Positions 1 to 6,532 of a DNA stretch of 39,104 bases are shown piece by piece. Position numbers and translations under genes: made by a program. Each line of letters opens with the position of its first letter. Within the stretch, counting starts at the first letter, position 1. The stretch is taken from NCBI GenBank assembly GCA_902777335.1, contig CACYTF010000049.1, forward strand, positions 1-39,104, given 5' to 3'. Under the pieces are notes generated by a model that saw only the letters and a program-made list of their open reading frames with translations, was not told the DNA's origin and did no database searches. The stretch comes from an uncultured Eubacteriales bacterium. Lineage in GTDB: Bacteria; Bacillota; Clostridia; Christensenellales; Aristaeellaceae.

Positions 1-100
1 TGTGTCTCTCTCAAGCACAGTATACCAGAAAACGGAAAATCACGCGGCATCCGTTTTCATCCCTATTTGTGCCGGTCGCCGCACCGGTATGGAGATTGAA

Positions 101-3100
101 ATGAAGAAGCATTGGGGCTTCCTGTTTCTGGCGCTGGCGATGGCGCTGGGGCTGGCGGCGGGCCTGTTCGCCGCGGCGCCTTCCGCGAGGGCGGAGGATC
201 GTATCAAGCTGTACTACATTCCGGAAGCGTACGCGGAGCGCGTGCCGATGCCCGCGGGCGGACAGGCGGAGTATCAGCTCCAGGCCGCGGCCGGCGCGAC
301 CTTCGCCGTCAGCCTGCCGGAGGAACCGAAGGCGAACGCGGCCCAGATGCCGCTAAAGGTGTCTGACAGCGGCCTGGTGACGGCCTGCGACAGTTCGTAC
401 TTTTCCACCGCCTATGGCTACAGACTTTCGGTGGACGTGGCCGTCACGGAGGGTGACGCCACCCGGACGGTGGGCTTTGTGGTGGAATACTACCCCTACT
501 ATTACGTAGACATCGTGATGGACAATTACATTGCCACCGAGATCACCGCCACCATGACCACGGAGGAAAAGGTGCGCAAGATCGCCGAGATCTGCGGCCG
601 GGACTATGACTACGGCAGCAGCACCTCCTGGAGCGGCATGATCCTCACGGGCTCCGGCAGCTGCTGGGGCGCGACCAGCTTTGTCTGCGAGGGCTGCAGG
701 CGGCTGGGCATTCCCGCGGCCGGCCGCAGGGCCGACCGGGACGGCGGCGCGGGCTCCGCTCACCGCAACGCCATGGTGGACATCGACGGCCAGCTGTGGA
801 TCGTGGAGGCCGGCTACTCCGGGAAAAAGCCCAGGGGCTACAGCATGTGGCGCGCCAAGGACTATATGTGGGGCACCGCTACCGGCGCGTCCGGCGAGAA
901 GGGCGCGTGGCTTTACCAGTACGAACTGTTTTTCGCCCCGGGCCGCGAACGGGAGCAGGTCCTCACCGTGCCGGACACCTTTGAGGGCTACCCGGTCATC
1001 GGCCTGGGCGAGCAGGTCTTTGTGAACTGCGGCGTGGAGGAGTTCGTGCTGCCCGCCTCGCTGGAGACCATCGACAAGTATGCCTTCGCCCAGAACGACA
1101 AGCTGAAAAAGATCAACCTGCCGGAGGGGCTGCTCACCATCGGTGACGATGCCTTCGAAGGCTGCTCCCTGCTGCGTCAGATCCACATTCCCGCCAGCGT
1201 GACCAGCATCGGCGAAGGCGCGTTTGACCACTGCACCATCACCATCTGCGGCCCGGCGGGCAGCTATGCCCAGACCTACTGCGAGGAAAAGGGCTATCAC
1301 TTCCGGGCCGACGGGGAGACGTCGGATTTTGAGATCAAGGACGGCGCGCTGCTGTGGTACAGCGGCACGGACAGCGCCGTGACGGTCCCGGACGGCGTGA
1401 CGGCCATCGGCGACTCGGCCTTCAAAAACCGCGATTTTGTGACTGCCGTGACCCTCCCCGAGGGCGTGACCGCCATCGGCCAGAGCGCCTTTGAAAACAC
1501 CGGCCTGAAGCGGCTGAAGCTGCCCGAGGGCCTGGCGACCCTTGGCGAGAGGGCCTTTGGGGGCTGCGCCGCGCTGGAGGAGGTCGAATGCGCCTCCGGC
1601 TTGAAGACCATCGGGGATAGCGCCTTCTATGGCTGCGAGAAGCTCGGGAAGCTGGCCCTGCCCGAGGGCATGACCACCATTGGCAATGGGGCGTTCAACA
1701 TGTGCGCCGCCCTTTCCGAGCTGACCCTGCCCGAGGGCCTGACCACCATTGAGGACTCTGCCTTCCTGAACTGCGACGCGCTGCAGACGCTGACGATTCC
1801 CCGGAGCGTGACCACTTTGGGCGACTATGCCCTCACCTATCTGGACAATACCGTCGTGCGGGTGTACCGGGGTTCCCCGGCCCACGCCTATTGCGACCGG
1901 GTGCGCGGCAAGGACCCCATCCGGTGCGTGCTGGCGCCGGAGCCCTTGGACGTGAGCCGCGTGAGCCTGAGCAAGAGCGAGGCGCTGGTGGGCGAAAAGC
2001 TGTCCGTCGAAATCGACGCGGACCCCTATGCCAACTGGCTGCACATGCTGGATGAGAACGGCAAGGAGCTGGAGAAGTGGCAGGTCGGCTACAGCAATTA
2101 CAAGTCGGTGATCGGCGACAGCACTCCGAAGACGTGGAGTATAGTCCTGACCTTCGACGCGCCGGGCGAGCGCAAGCTGACCTTCAAGGCCTCCATGGAC
2201 GGCGAGCTGATCACCGGCGCGGGCCTCACCGCGGACCTGAAGGTCCGGGAGCTGGACTGCGACGTCAAGCAGGTCAGCGTGGACAATACCCAGGTCTTGG
2301 CCGGCCAGGACGTGGCCTTCACCGTCGTCACGGGCATCGACGCGGCGTACCTCTACGGCGAGGACGCGAACACCGAGCAGATATTGTACTACGGCGCCAG
2401 CGACTTATCCGCCGAGGAGAAGGACGGCGTGCGCGTGTGGACCTTCACCCTGCGCTTCAGCACCGGCGGACAGAGGAAATTGACATTGCGGGCGATGTCG
2501 AACCGCAGCGTTTACGGCGCGACCCAGGACGTGACATTGACTGTCAGAGTCCCGGATATCAGCGTGAAGTCGGTGGCGCTGGATGGCGACGCCGTCGTGG
2601 GCAGCGAGGCAAGGTTCACCGTCCGGACCGGCGTCGACGCGCAGTTTCTGGTGTTGATAAACGCGAGCAGGACCGAGCTGGCCCGCTGGACCGCCGAGGC
2701 GGCTTCCACCTCCGACGGCACGGAGAGGATCTGGAGCGTCGGGCATATCTTTGCCGAGCCGGGCATCCGTTCGGTGAGCTTTTGCGGCTCGGCGGACGGT
2801 TGGACCCTGAGCGCCGGCAGCTGGAAGGACGTCAGCGTGTCCCCGGCCCCGACGGCGGCCCCCGCCGTTACGGAGGCCCCCGCGGCGACGGAGACCCCCG
2901 AAGGGACGCAGGCCCCCGCCGGGACCGAGGCCCCCGAAGGGACGCAAGCGCCCGCCGGGACCGAGGCCCCCGAAGGGACGCAAGCGCCCGCCGGGACCGA
3001 GACCCCCGATGGGACGCAAGCGCCTGCCGCGACCGAGGCCCCCGAAGGGACGCAAGGGCCTGCCGCGACCGAGGCCCCCGAAGGAACGGAGGCCCCCGCC

Positions 3101-3730
3101 GTTACGGAAGCCCCCGCGGCGACGCAGGCCCCGGCGAAGGCGCCCGCGGTGAAGAAGGTGGTCTTCGGGGCGAAGAGCGCCACGGCGGGCGAGAAGATCG
3201 CCATCACCGTGACCACCGACAAGGCGGCGAAGCGGCTGCGGCTGTACGACGCCTCGGACAAGGCGCTGAAGACCTGGAAAGCGTCGAAGAATTCCAGCGT
3301 CTCCGGCTCCAAGCGGGTGTGGAAGCTGAAATACGCCTTCAAACCGGCGGGAACCTGTCAGATGAGCTTCAGGGCCTCCGCGGACGGCGAGACCTACGGC
3401 GAGGCCAAGCGCGCGAAGCTGAAGGTGGTCGCGCCCCCGCCGGCGGTGACCAAGGTGAAGGCCGACGCCGGGAAGGTGAAGGCGGGCGACAAGGTCACCT
3501 TCACGGTCACCACCGAGGCCCACGCGAAGAAGCTGACGCTGTTCGACGCCAAGGGCAAGGCGCTGACCACCTGGAAGGCCTCGAAGTACGCGAAGAAGAA
3601 GGACGGCAAGCTCATGTGGACCGTCCGCTGGAAGGCCGCGGGCAAGGGCAAGCAAAAGCTGACCTTCAAGGCCCTGAAGTCCGGCAAGCAATACGGCAAG
3701 GCCAAGTCCATCACGGTGAAGGTGAAATAG
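101..3730 (+). CDS. Large secreted surface protein: transglutaminase-like core, BspA-type LRRs, Ig-like repeats
   Basis: Predicted 1209-residue secreted protein. I start it at ATG 101 because GGAG (91-94) lies 6 nt upstream and the product then opens with a signal peptide (MKKHWGFLFL..., cleavage near residue 32, after ARA). Residues about 160-260 look like a transglutaminase-like/cysteine-protease fold: Cys188 in GSCWGAT, His221 in SAHRNAM and a possible third residue at Glu236. Residues about 290-600 hold BspA-type (LRR_5) leucine-rich repeats of the form LPEGLTTIGDxAF. From about 618 come three roughly 95-residue Ig-like repeats, a Pro/Thr/Glu linker (about 916-1015), then two more copies that are very rich in lysine. 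No LPXTG motif, SLH domain or C-terminal membrane helix is visible. A role in adhesion or wall binding is inference; LRR_5 proteins of gut Firmicutes are often surface proteins. The true upstream context lies outside the window. Confidence 0.85.
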   Translation: MKKHWGFLFLALAMALGLAAGLFAAAPSARAEDRIKLYYIPEAYAERVPMPAGGQAEYQLQAAAGATFAVSLPEEPKANAAQMPLKVSDSGLVTACDSSYFSTAYGYRLSVDVAVTEGDATRTVGFVVEYYPYYYVDIVMDNYIATEITATMTTEEKVRKIAEICGRDYDYGSSTSWSGMILTGSGSCWGATSFVCEGCRRLGIPAAGRRADRDGGAGSAHRNAMVDIDGQLWIVEAGYSGKKPRGYSMWRAKDYMWGTATGASGEKGAWLYQYELFFAPGREREQVLTVPDTFEGYPVIGLGEQVFVNCGVEEFVLPASLETIDKYAFAQNDKLKKINLPEGLLTIGDDAFEGCSLLRQIHIPASVTSIGEGAFDHCTITICGPAGSYAQTYCEEKGYHFRADGETSDFEIKDGALLWYSGTDSAVTVPDGVTAIGDSAFKNRDFVTAVTLPEGVTAIGQSAFENTGLKRLKLPEGLATLGERAFGGCAALEEVECASGLKTIGDSAFYGCEKLGKLALPEGMTTIGNGAFNMCAALSELTLPEGLTTIEDSAFLNCDALQTLTIPRSVTTLGDYALTYLDNTVVRVYRGSPAHAYCDRVRGKDPIRCVLAPEPLDVSRVSLSKSEALVGEKLSVEIDADPYANWLHMLDENGKELEKWQVGYSNYKSVIGDSTPKTWSIVLTFDAPGERKLTFKASMDGELITGAGLTADLKVRELDCDVKQVSVDNTQVLAGQDVAFTVVTGIDAAYLYGEDANTEQILYYGASDLSAEEKDGVRVWTFTLRFSTGGQRKLTLRAMSNRSVYGATQDVTLTVRVPDISVKSVALDGDAVVGSEARFTVRTGVDAQFLVLINASRTELARWTAEAASTSDGTERIWSVGHIFAEPGIRSVSFCGSADGWTLSAGSWKDVSVSPAPTAAPAVTEAPAATETPEGTQAPAGTEAPEGTQAPAGTEAPEGTQAPAGTETPDGTQAPAATEAPEGTQGPAATEAPEGTEAPAVTEAPAATQAPAKAPAVKKVVFGAKSATAGEKIAITVTTDKAAKRLRLYDASDKALKTWKASKNSSVSGSKRVWKLKYAFKPAGTCQMSFRASADGETYGEAKRAKLKVVAPPPAVTKVKADAGKVKAGDKVTFTVTTEAHAKKLTLFDAKGKALTTWKASKYAKKKDGKLMWTVRWKAAGKGKQKLTFKALKSGKQYGKAKSITVKVK
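2888..3106 (+). repeat. In-frame 36-bp minisatellite encoding a Pro/Thr/Glu linker
   Basis: Tandem, slightly diverged 36-bp (12-codon) units encode APEGTQAPAGTE-like repeats between the third and fourth Ig-like domains of the surface protein. Unit length keeps the reading frame, so copy number could change by slippage without breaking the gene. Such linkers usually act as flexible wall- or surface-spanning stalks. Confidence 0.85.
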
Positions 3731-3738
3731 AACAATGG

Positions 3739-3777
3739 AAGGGGCTGTCTCAAATGATGCATTTGAGACAGCCCCTT
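3739..3777. terminator. Perfect 18-bp hairpin after the surface-protein gene
   Basis: Arms 3739-3756 and 3760-3777 are perfect inverted repeats with a 3-nt loop. The structure begins 9 nt after the stop codon, so it probably ends or stabilises that transcript. There is no run of T after it, so it is not a classical intrinsic terminator. Confidence 0.6.
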
Positions 3778-3796
3778 CGCAGTATGCGTCAGTGAA

Positions 3797-3816
3797 TGAG
3801 TCACGGGGACAGGTTC
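3797..3816 (+). repeat. GGGGACAGGTTC element, half copy
   Basis: TGAGTCAC followed by GGGGACAGGTTC. The right-hand TGACTCA arm of the complete copies is missing here. The copy ends directly beside the MITE-like element that starts at 3819. Related copies occur at about 13181, 21444, 21523 and 26233. Confidence 0.8.
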
Positions 3817-3818
3817 CT

Positions 3819-3989
3819 ATGGCATTAAGTAAAGCGGTTGGGATGCCCTATCCCCCGCTTCGCGGGTACTTCCCCATTGACATGGGGAAGCACTGGGCGG
3901 TGTCCACATTCTGTGCCTCCCCACCGCAGTGGGGAGGGGGACCGCTTGCGGTGGAAGGGCACCCCGGGTATGCCTTAACTTCATGCCAT
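3819..3989. mobile_element. MITE-like non-coding element with imperfect terminal inverted repeats
   Basis: About 171 bp bounded by 16-bp ends (3819-3834 and 3974-3989) that match as inverted repeats at 14 of 16 positions. Inside are several perfect small hairpins: 3869-3877 with 3882-3890, 3916-3924 with 3929-3937, and a short one at 3942-3951. It has no convincing ORF. With its neighbours it fills the longest gene-free stretch of the window (3731-4097). Elements with internal CTCCCCAC...GTGGGGAG hairpins are frequent in gut Clostridia; assignment to a transposon family would need a search. Confidence 0.55.
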
Positions 3990-4003
3990 TGAGAAGAATC
4001 CCC

Positions 4004-4044
4004 TTGACAAATACAGCTCATATAATTATACTATAATTATGAGC
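4004..4044 (+). promoter_or_regulatory. Promoter with overlapping operator-like palindrome (brnTA-type)
   Basis: TTGACA (4004-4009), 17-nt spacer, TATACT (4027-4032). The AT-rich stretch is bounded by GCTCAT (4016-4021) and ATGAGC (4039-4044), inverted repeats that would cover the -10 and start region. BrnT-BrnA systems are known to repress their own promoter; that this palindrome is the operator is inference. Confidence 0.6.
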
Positions 4045-4080
4045 AGCATATCTTTTGAATGGGATGAAAAGAACACCATG
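4039..4080 (+). pseudogene. Stump of a BrnT toxin gene
   Basis: Reading from ATG 4039 gives MSSISFEWDEKNTMN. The FEWDEKN stretch matches the highly conserved N-terminus of BrnT ribonuclease toxins, which are normally about 90 residues and continue into a K-H-G-V-S-F motif. Here that continuation is gone: after about 13 codons the sequence passes straight into the Shine-Dalgarno and start of the antitoxin gene, and the frame closes at 4155. I infer an internal deletion that removed the toxin body but kept its promoter and first codons. The similarity is short, so it rests on position (immediately 5' of a BrnA gene) as much as on sequence. Confidence 0.6.
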
Positions 4081-4097
4081 AACTGGAGGTGTAGATC

Positions 4098-4301
4098 ATG
4101 CGCGAGAATTACGATTTTTCAAACGGCGTCAGGAATCCCTACGCCGCCCAGCTGAAAAAGCAGATCACAATCAACCTGGATGCGGAGACCGTGGAGTACT
4201 TCAAGCAGCAGGCCGAGGAGACGGGGATACCCTATCAGAAGCTGATCAACTTCTATCTGGCCGACTGCGTGAAGCAGAAGCGGCGTCTGGCATGGACGTA
4301 A
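4098..4301 (+). CDS. brnA: BrnA-family antitoxin
   Basis: 67-residue protein. The NPYAAQLKKQITINLD start, then ETVEYFKQQAEETGIPYQKLIN and LADC, is the signature of BrnA/CopG-type antitoxins: a short beta strand followed by two helices (ribbon-helix-helix DNA binding). GGAGG (4085-4089) lies 8 nt before the ATG. In intact systems the BrnT ribonuclease gene lies just upstream and both proteins repress their own operon. Here only a stump of BrnT remains, so this is an orphan antitoxin, perhaps retained as a repressor or as protection against a related toxin. Family assignment is firm; present role is unknown. Confidence 0.85.
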   Translation: MRENYDFSNGVRNPYAAQLKKQITINLDAETVEYFKQQAEETGIPYQKLINFYLADCVKQKRRLAWT

Positions 4302-4311
4302 AGGAATCGAC

Positions 4312-4346
4312 AACGGGGCTATTGCACTCATTGCAACAGCCCCGTT
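4312..4346. terminator. Hairpin between convergent genes
   Basis: Arms AACGGGGCT (4312-4320) and AGCCCCGTT (4338-4346) enclose a smaller TTGCA/TGCAA stem. It lies between the end of brnA (plus) and the end of the foldase gene (minus) and could serve both. The T tract is weak on either side. Confidence 0.6.
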
Positions 4347-4357
4347 TGGCGGTATAA

Positions 4358-5821
4358 TCAGTGCAGCCGTTCCGGATAGTACTTCACCTGCGCGGCCTCC
4401 AGCAGGGCCTGGCGCTGCTGGTCGTAGTAGGCGGCCTGCTTTTCCTTCAGCGCGTCGGCGGTGACGGCTTCGCGGATGGCGTCCAGGGGCACCGGGCCGG
4501 GGGCGACGTCGCCGATGTACTCCGCCAGGTGCACGCCGAACACGCTGCGCAGCGGGGAGGAGACCTGGCCGGGCTGCTCCAGCATCATGCTGCCCTCCAC
4601 GAACTCCACGGAGTTGACGTAGCTGTGGTCGGAGAGGTAGTAGCCCTCGGAGCGCAGCGGCTCCTCCTTCAGCGCGGCGTCGCAGCCGAATTCGTCCATC
4701 AGGTCGGCAAAGGCCGCGCCGTCGGCCAGCTTCTGCTGGGCCTTCTTCGCCTTTTCCTCCAGCGGGGCGTACAGCTTGTCCAGCTGCGCGCGCACGTCGC
4801 TGTCGGCCTCGCCCAGCTCCAGCTGCTCGGTGAGGCTGGCGGCGGTCCTGGAGTCCTCGCCCTCAAAGGCGATCAGTATGTCCCGCACGGCGCGGTAGCC
4901 GTCGGGGTGGAACGCGATCAGCGCGCCGGTCTGGTGGTCGTATTCAAACTCCTCCGGATAGGCGGCGAAGGTCTCCTTCTGACGGGCCACCAGCGCGTCG
5001 TAGTGGGCCTGGACCTCGTCGTCCGAGACGGTGACGTCCCTCACGATGTGGTCGTAGAACTTCTGATTCCACAGGCTTTGCTTCATGGCCCCGGCGACGG
5101 ACTCCAGCGTGACGCCGCTCTCCTTTTCCAGGCCCTGCGCGGCCTCCTCGCGGGACTGGCCCGCGCCGACCAGGGCGATGTAGTCGTCCAGCTGGGCCTC
5201 GTAGCTCTCGGAGGCCTCCCGGTCGATGCGGGCGAGCTCCTCCTGCGTCAGCTCCGTCAGCCCCAGCTCCGCCGCCCGCGCCGCGATGATCTTGTCGCCC
5301 GCCAGGCTCTCCAGCACCCGCTTCAGCGTGGCCTCGGCCACCTCGTTGGCGTCGTGGCCGGCGAAGATCAGCGTGGTCAGCTGGTCGTTGTACTCGGGGA
5401 TGACCTCGCTGCTGAGCAGCTGGCCGCCCGCCCACTCGGCCACGACCACCGGCTCCGTGTCCTCGGGCAGCGTGGCGCTGAGCAGCGAATCGTCGCTCCA
5501 CAGCTCGCCCTCGCCCGTGTCCCAGCCCGCGTCGGTCAGGTCCGCCAGCGCGCTGTCGTTGGCGGTGTTGTCGTACAGCCACTGCTGCGGGTCCACGTCG
5601 TCGCCCAGGGGGTAGCCGATCAGCGTCAGCGTGTTCTCCAGCTCTGTGACCCGGTCGTTGGCCGCCTGCAGCGCGTAGACGTGGGTGTCGGTGCGGCGGG
5701 CCACGACGAAGCCGGCCAGCCCGCCCATCAGCAGCGCGATGATGATCAGTACGATCGTCAGCATCACCGGCACGCCGGGTTTGCGCCGCCTGCGGCGCGC
5801 GTCTTTTTTATGTTCGGTCAT
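4358..5821 (-). CDS. Membrane-anchored SurA/PrsA-type foldase (parvulin-like peptidyl-prolyl isomerase)
   Basis: 487-residue protein. Start set at ATG 5821 (MTEHKKDARRRRR), with GGAGG 8 nt upstream. A basic N-terminus and one membrane helix (about residues 18-40) anchor it with the bulk outside the cell. A SurA-N-like helical region follows (about 130-270), then a parvulin-like section: VRDILIAF near the start, LADGAAFADLMDEFG in the middle and FVEGSMMLEQPGQVSSPLRSVFGVHLAEYIG near the end, interrupted by a charged insertion. These are the expected landmarks of PpiC-type rotamases, but the domain is diverged and activity is uncertain. Likely role: folding of exported proteins. A TG-extended -10 (TGGTATACT on the minus strand, 5859-5867) is a possible promoter. 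It is a single-gene unit convergent with brnA. Confidence 0.75.
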   Translation of the reverse strand: MTEHKKDARRRRRKPGVPVMLTIVLIIIALLMGGLAGFVVARRTDTHVYALQAANDRVTELENTLTLIGYPLGDDVDPQQWLYDNTANDSALADLTDAGWDTGEGELWSDDSLLSATLPEDTEPVVVAEWAGGQLLSSEVIPEYNDQLTTLIFAGHDANEVAEATLKRVLESLAGDKIIAARAAELGLTELTQEELARIDREASESYEAQLDDYIALVGAGQSREEAAQGLEKESGVTLESVAGAMKQSLWNQKFYDHIVRDVTVSDDEVQAHYDALVARQKETFAAYPEEFEYDHQTGALIAFHPDGYRAVRDILIAFEGEDSRTAASLTEQLELGEADSDVRAQLDKLYAPLEEKAKKAQQKLADGAAFADLMDEFGCDAALKEEPLRSEGYYLSDHSYVNSVEFVEGSMMLEQPGQVSSPLRSVFGVHLAEYIGDVAPGPVPLDAIREAVTADALKEKQAAYYDQQRQALLEAAQVKYYPERLH

Positions 5822-5987
5822 GGGGATGTCCTCCATATTGCACATATTTACAGCGTACAGTATACCATGCGCGGCGGCCGTTTGCGCCGATGTCCAAGGT
5901 TTTCTCATAAAAAAAGCGAACGGGCGTCACAGTTCAGGCTTAACGCGGGCGTGATAGAATGGAGGCAGACCGATCAGAGGAGACGGG

Positions 5988-6431
5988 GTGGGCGCTATGA
6001 TCATCGAGGGCATCGTGGAGCAGGGCAAGCACCTGGGCCGCAGGCTGGGCTTTCCCACGGCAAACCTTTCGCCGCGGCGGGCGGAGGGCGCGTGGCCGCC
6101 GAACGGCGTGTACGCCTGCGCCGCGTGGATCGACGGCGAGCGCGGCGCGCGGCCCTGCATGCTGAACCAGGGCCTGCACCCCACCGCGCCGGAGGGCAAG
6201 CCCACCATCGAGGCCCACATCGTGGGCTACGACGGCGACCTCTACGGCAGGGCGGTGCGGGTGGAGTACCTGCGCTTTCTGCGGGCGGAGCGGCGCTTCG
6301 ACAGCCTGGACGCGCTGACGGAGCAGCTGGCGCGCGACCGGCAGTCGGTGCTGGAGTGGATCGCCGCCTGCCGCGCCGGCGCGGGGGAGGACCCGGCGTC
6401 GCGGCGGGCGCGGGAAATCGACTGGCGTTGA
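5988..6431 (+). CDS. Stand-alone riboflavin kinase (flavokinase domain)
   Basis: 147-residue protein matching only the C-terminal flavokinase domain of bifunctional RibF, which phosphorylates riboflavin to FMN. Visible motifs: GRRLGFPTANL (the ATP/Mg-binding PTAN), PPNGVYA, MLNQGLHPT, the acidic IEAHI strand with the expected catalytic Glu, DLYG, and a helical tail (RRFDSLDALTEQLARD). The FAD synthetase (nucleotidyltransferase) half of RibF is absent. GAGGAG (5977-5982) is 5 nt from GTG 5988, which I use; ATG 5997 is an alternative that starts right at IIEGIV. The next gene downstream encodes a secreted flavoprotein that would need covalent FMN. A full RibF is presumably elsewhere in the genome. 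Confidence 0.85.
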   Translation: MGAMIIEGIVEQGKHLGRRLGFPTANLSPRRAEGAWPPNGVYACAAWIDGERGARPCMLNQGLHPTAPEGKPTIEAHIVGYDGDLYGRAVRVEYLRFLRAERRFDSLDALTEQLARDRQSVLEWIAACRAGAGEDPASRRAREIDWR

Positions 6432-6441
6432 TTTAATTTTA

Positions 6442-6471
6442 TAGACAAGCACAATGCCCTTGTGTTATACT
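6442..6471 (+). promoter_or_regulatory. Sigma-A-type promoter of the flavoprotein gene
   Basis: TAGACA (6442-6447), 18-nt spacer, TATACT (6466-6471), about 60 nt before the start codon. It suggests the reductase is transcribed independently of the riboflavin kinase. Confidence 0.55.
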
Positions 6472-6532
6472 TTGATTACGGGAAACAATCCAATGCGCGC
6501 GGGCGCAATATTTCATTCAGGAGGGAAAGCCC

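Noticed and set aside
353..2044. Long open frame on the minus strand (563 codons) inside the surface-protein gene
   Set aside because: It is antisense to a clear coding frame with domains; its product is low-complexity and shows no family motifs, an effect of high GC at codon position 3.
2888..3106. Regular 36-bp repeats, similar in length to CRISPR repeats
   Set aside because: The units are contiguous without spacers and are in-frame coding for a linker.
5900..5987. Possible FMN riboswitch before the riboflavin kinase gene
   Set aside because: The space is under 90 nt between divergent genes and no RFN-like conserved stems are seen.
4361..6436. Long plus-strand open frame (691 codons) opposite the foldase gene
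   Set aside because: Antisense to a recognisable protein and spans two unrelated genes; composition is G/L/V/R/H-rich without motifs.
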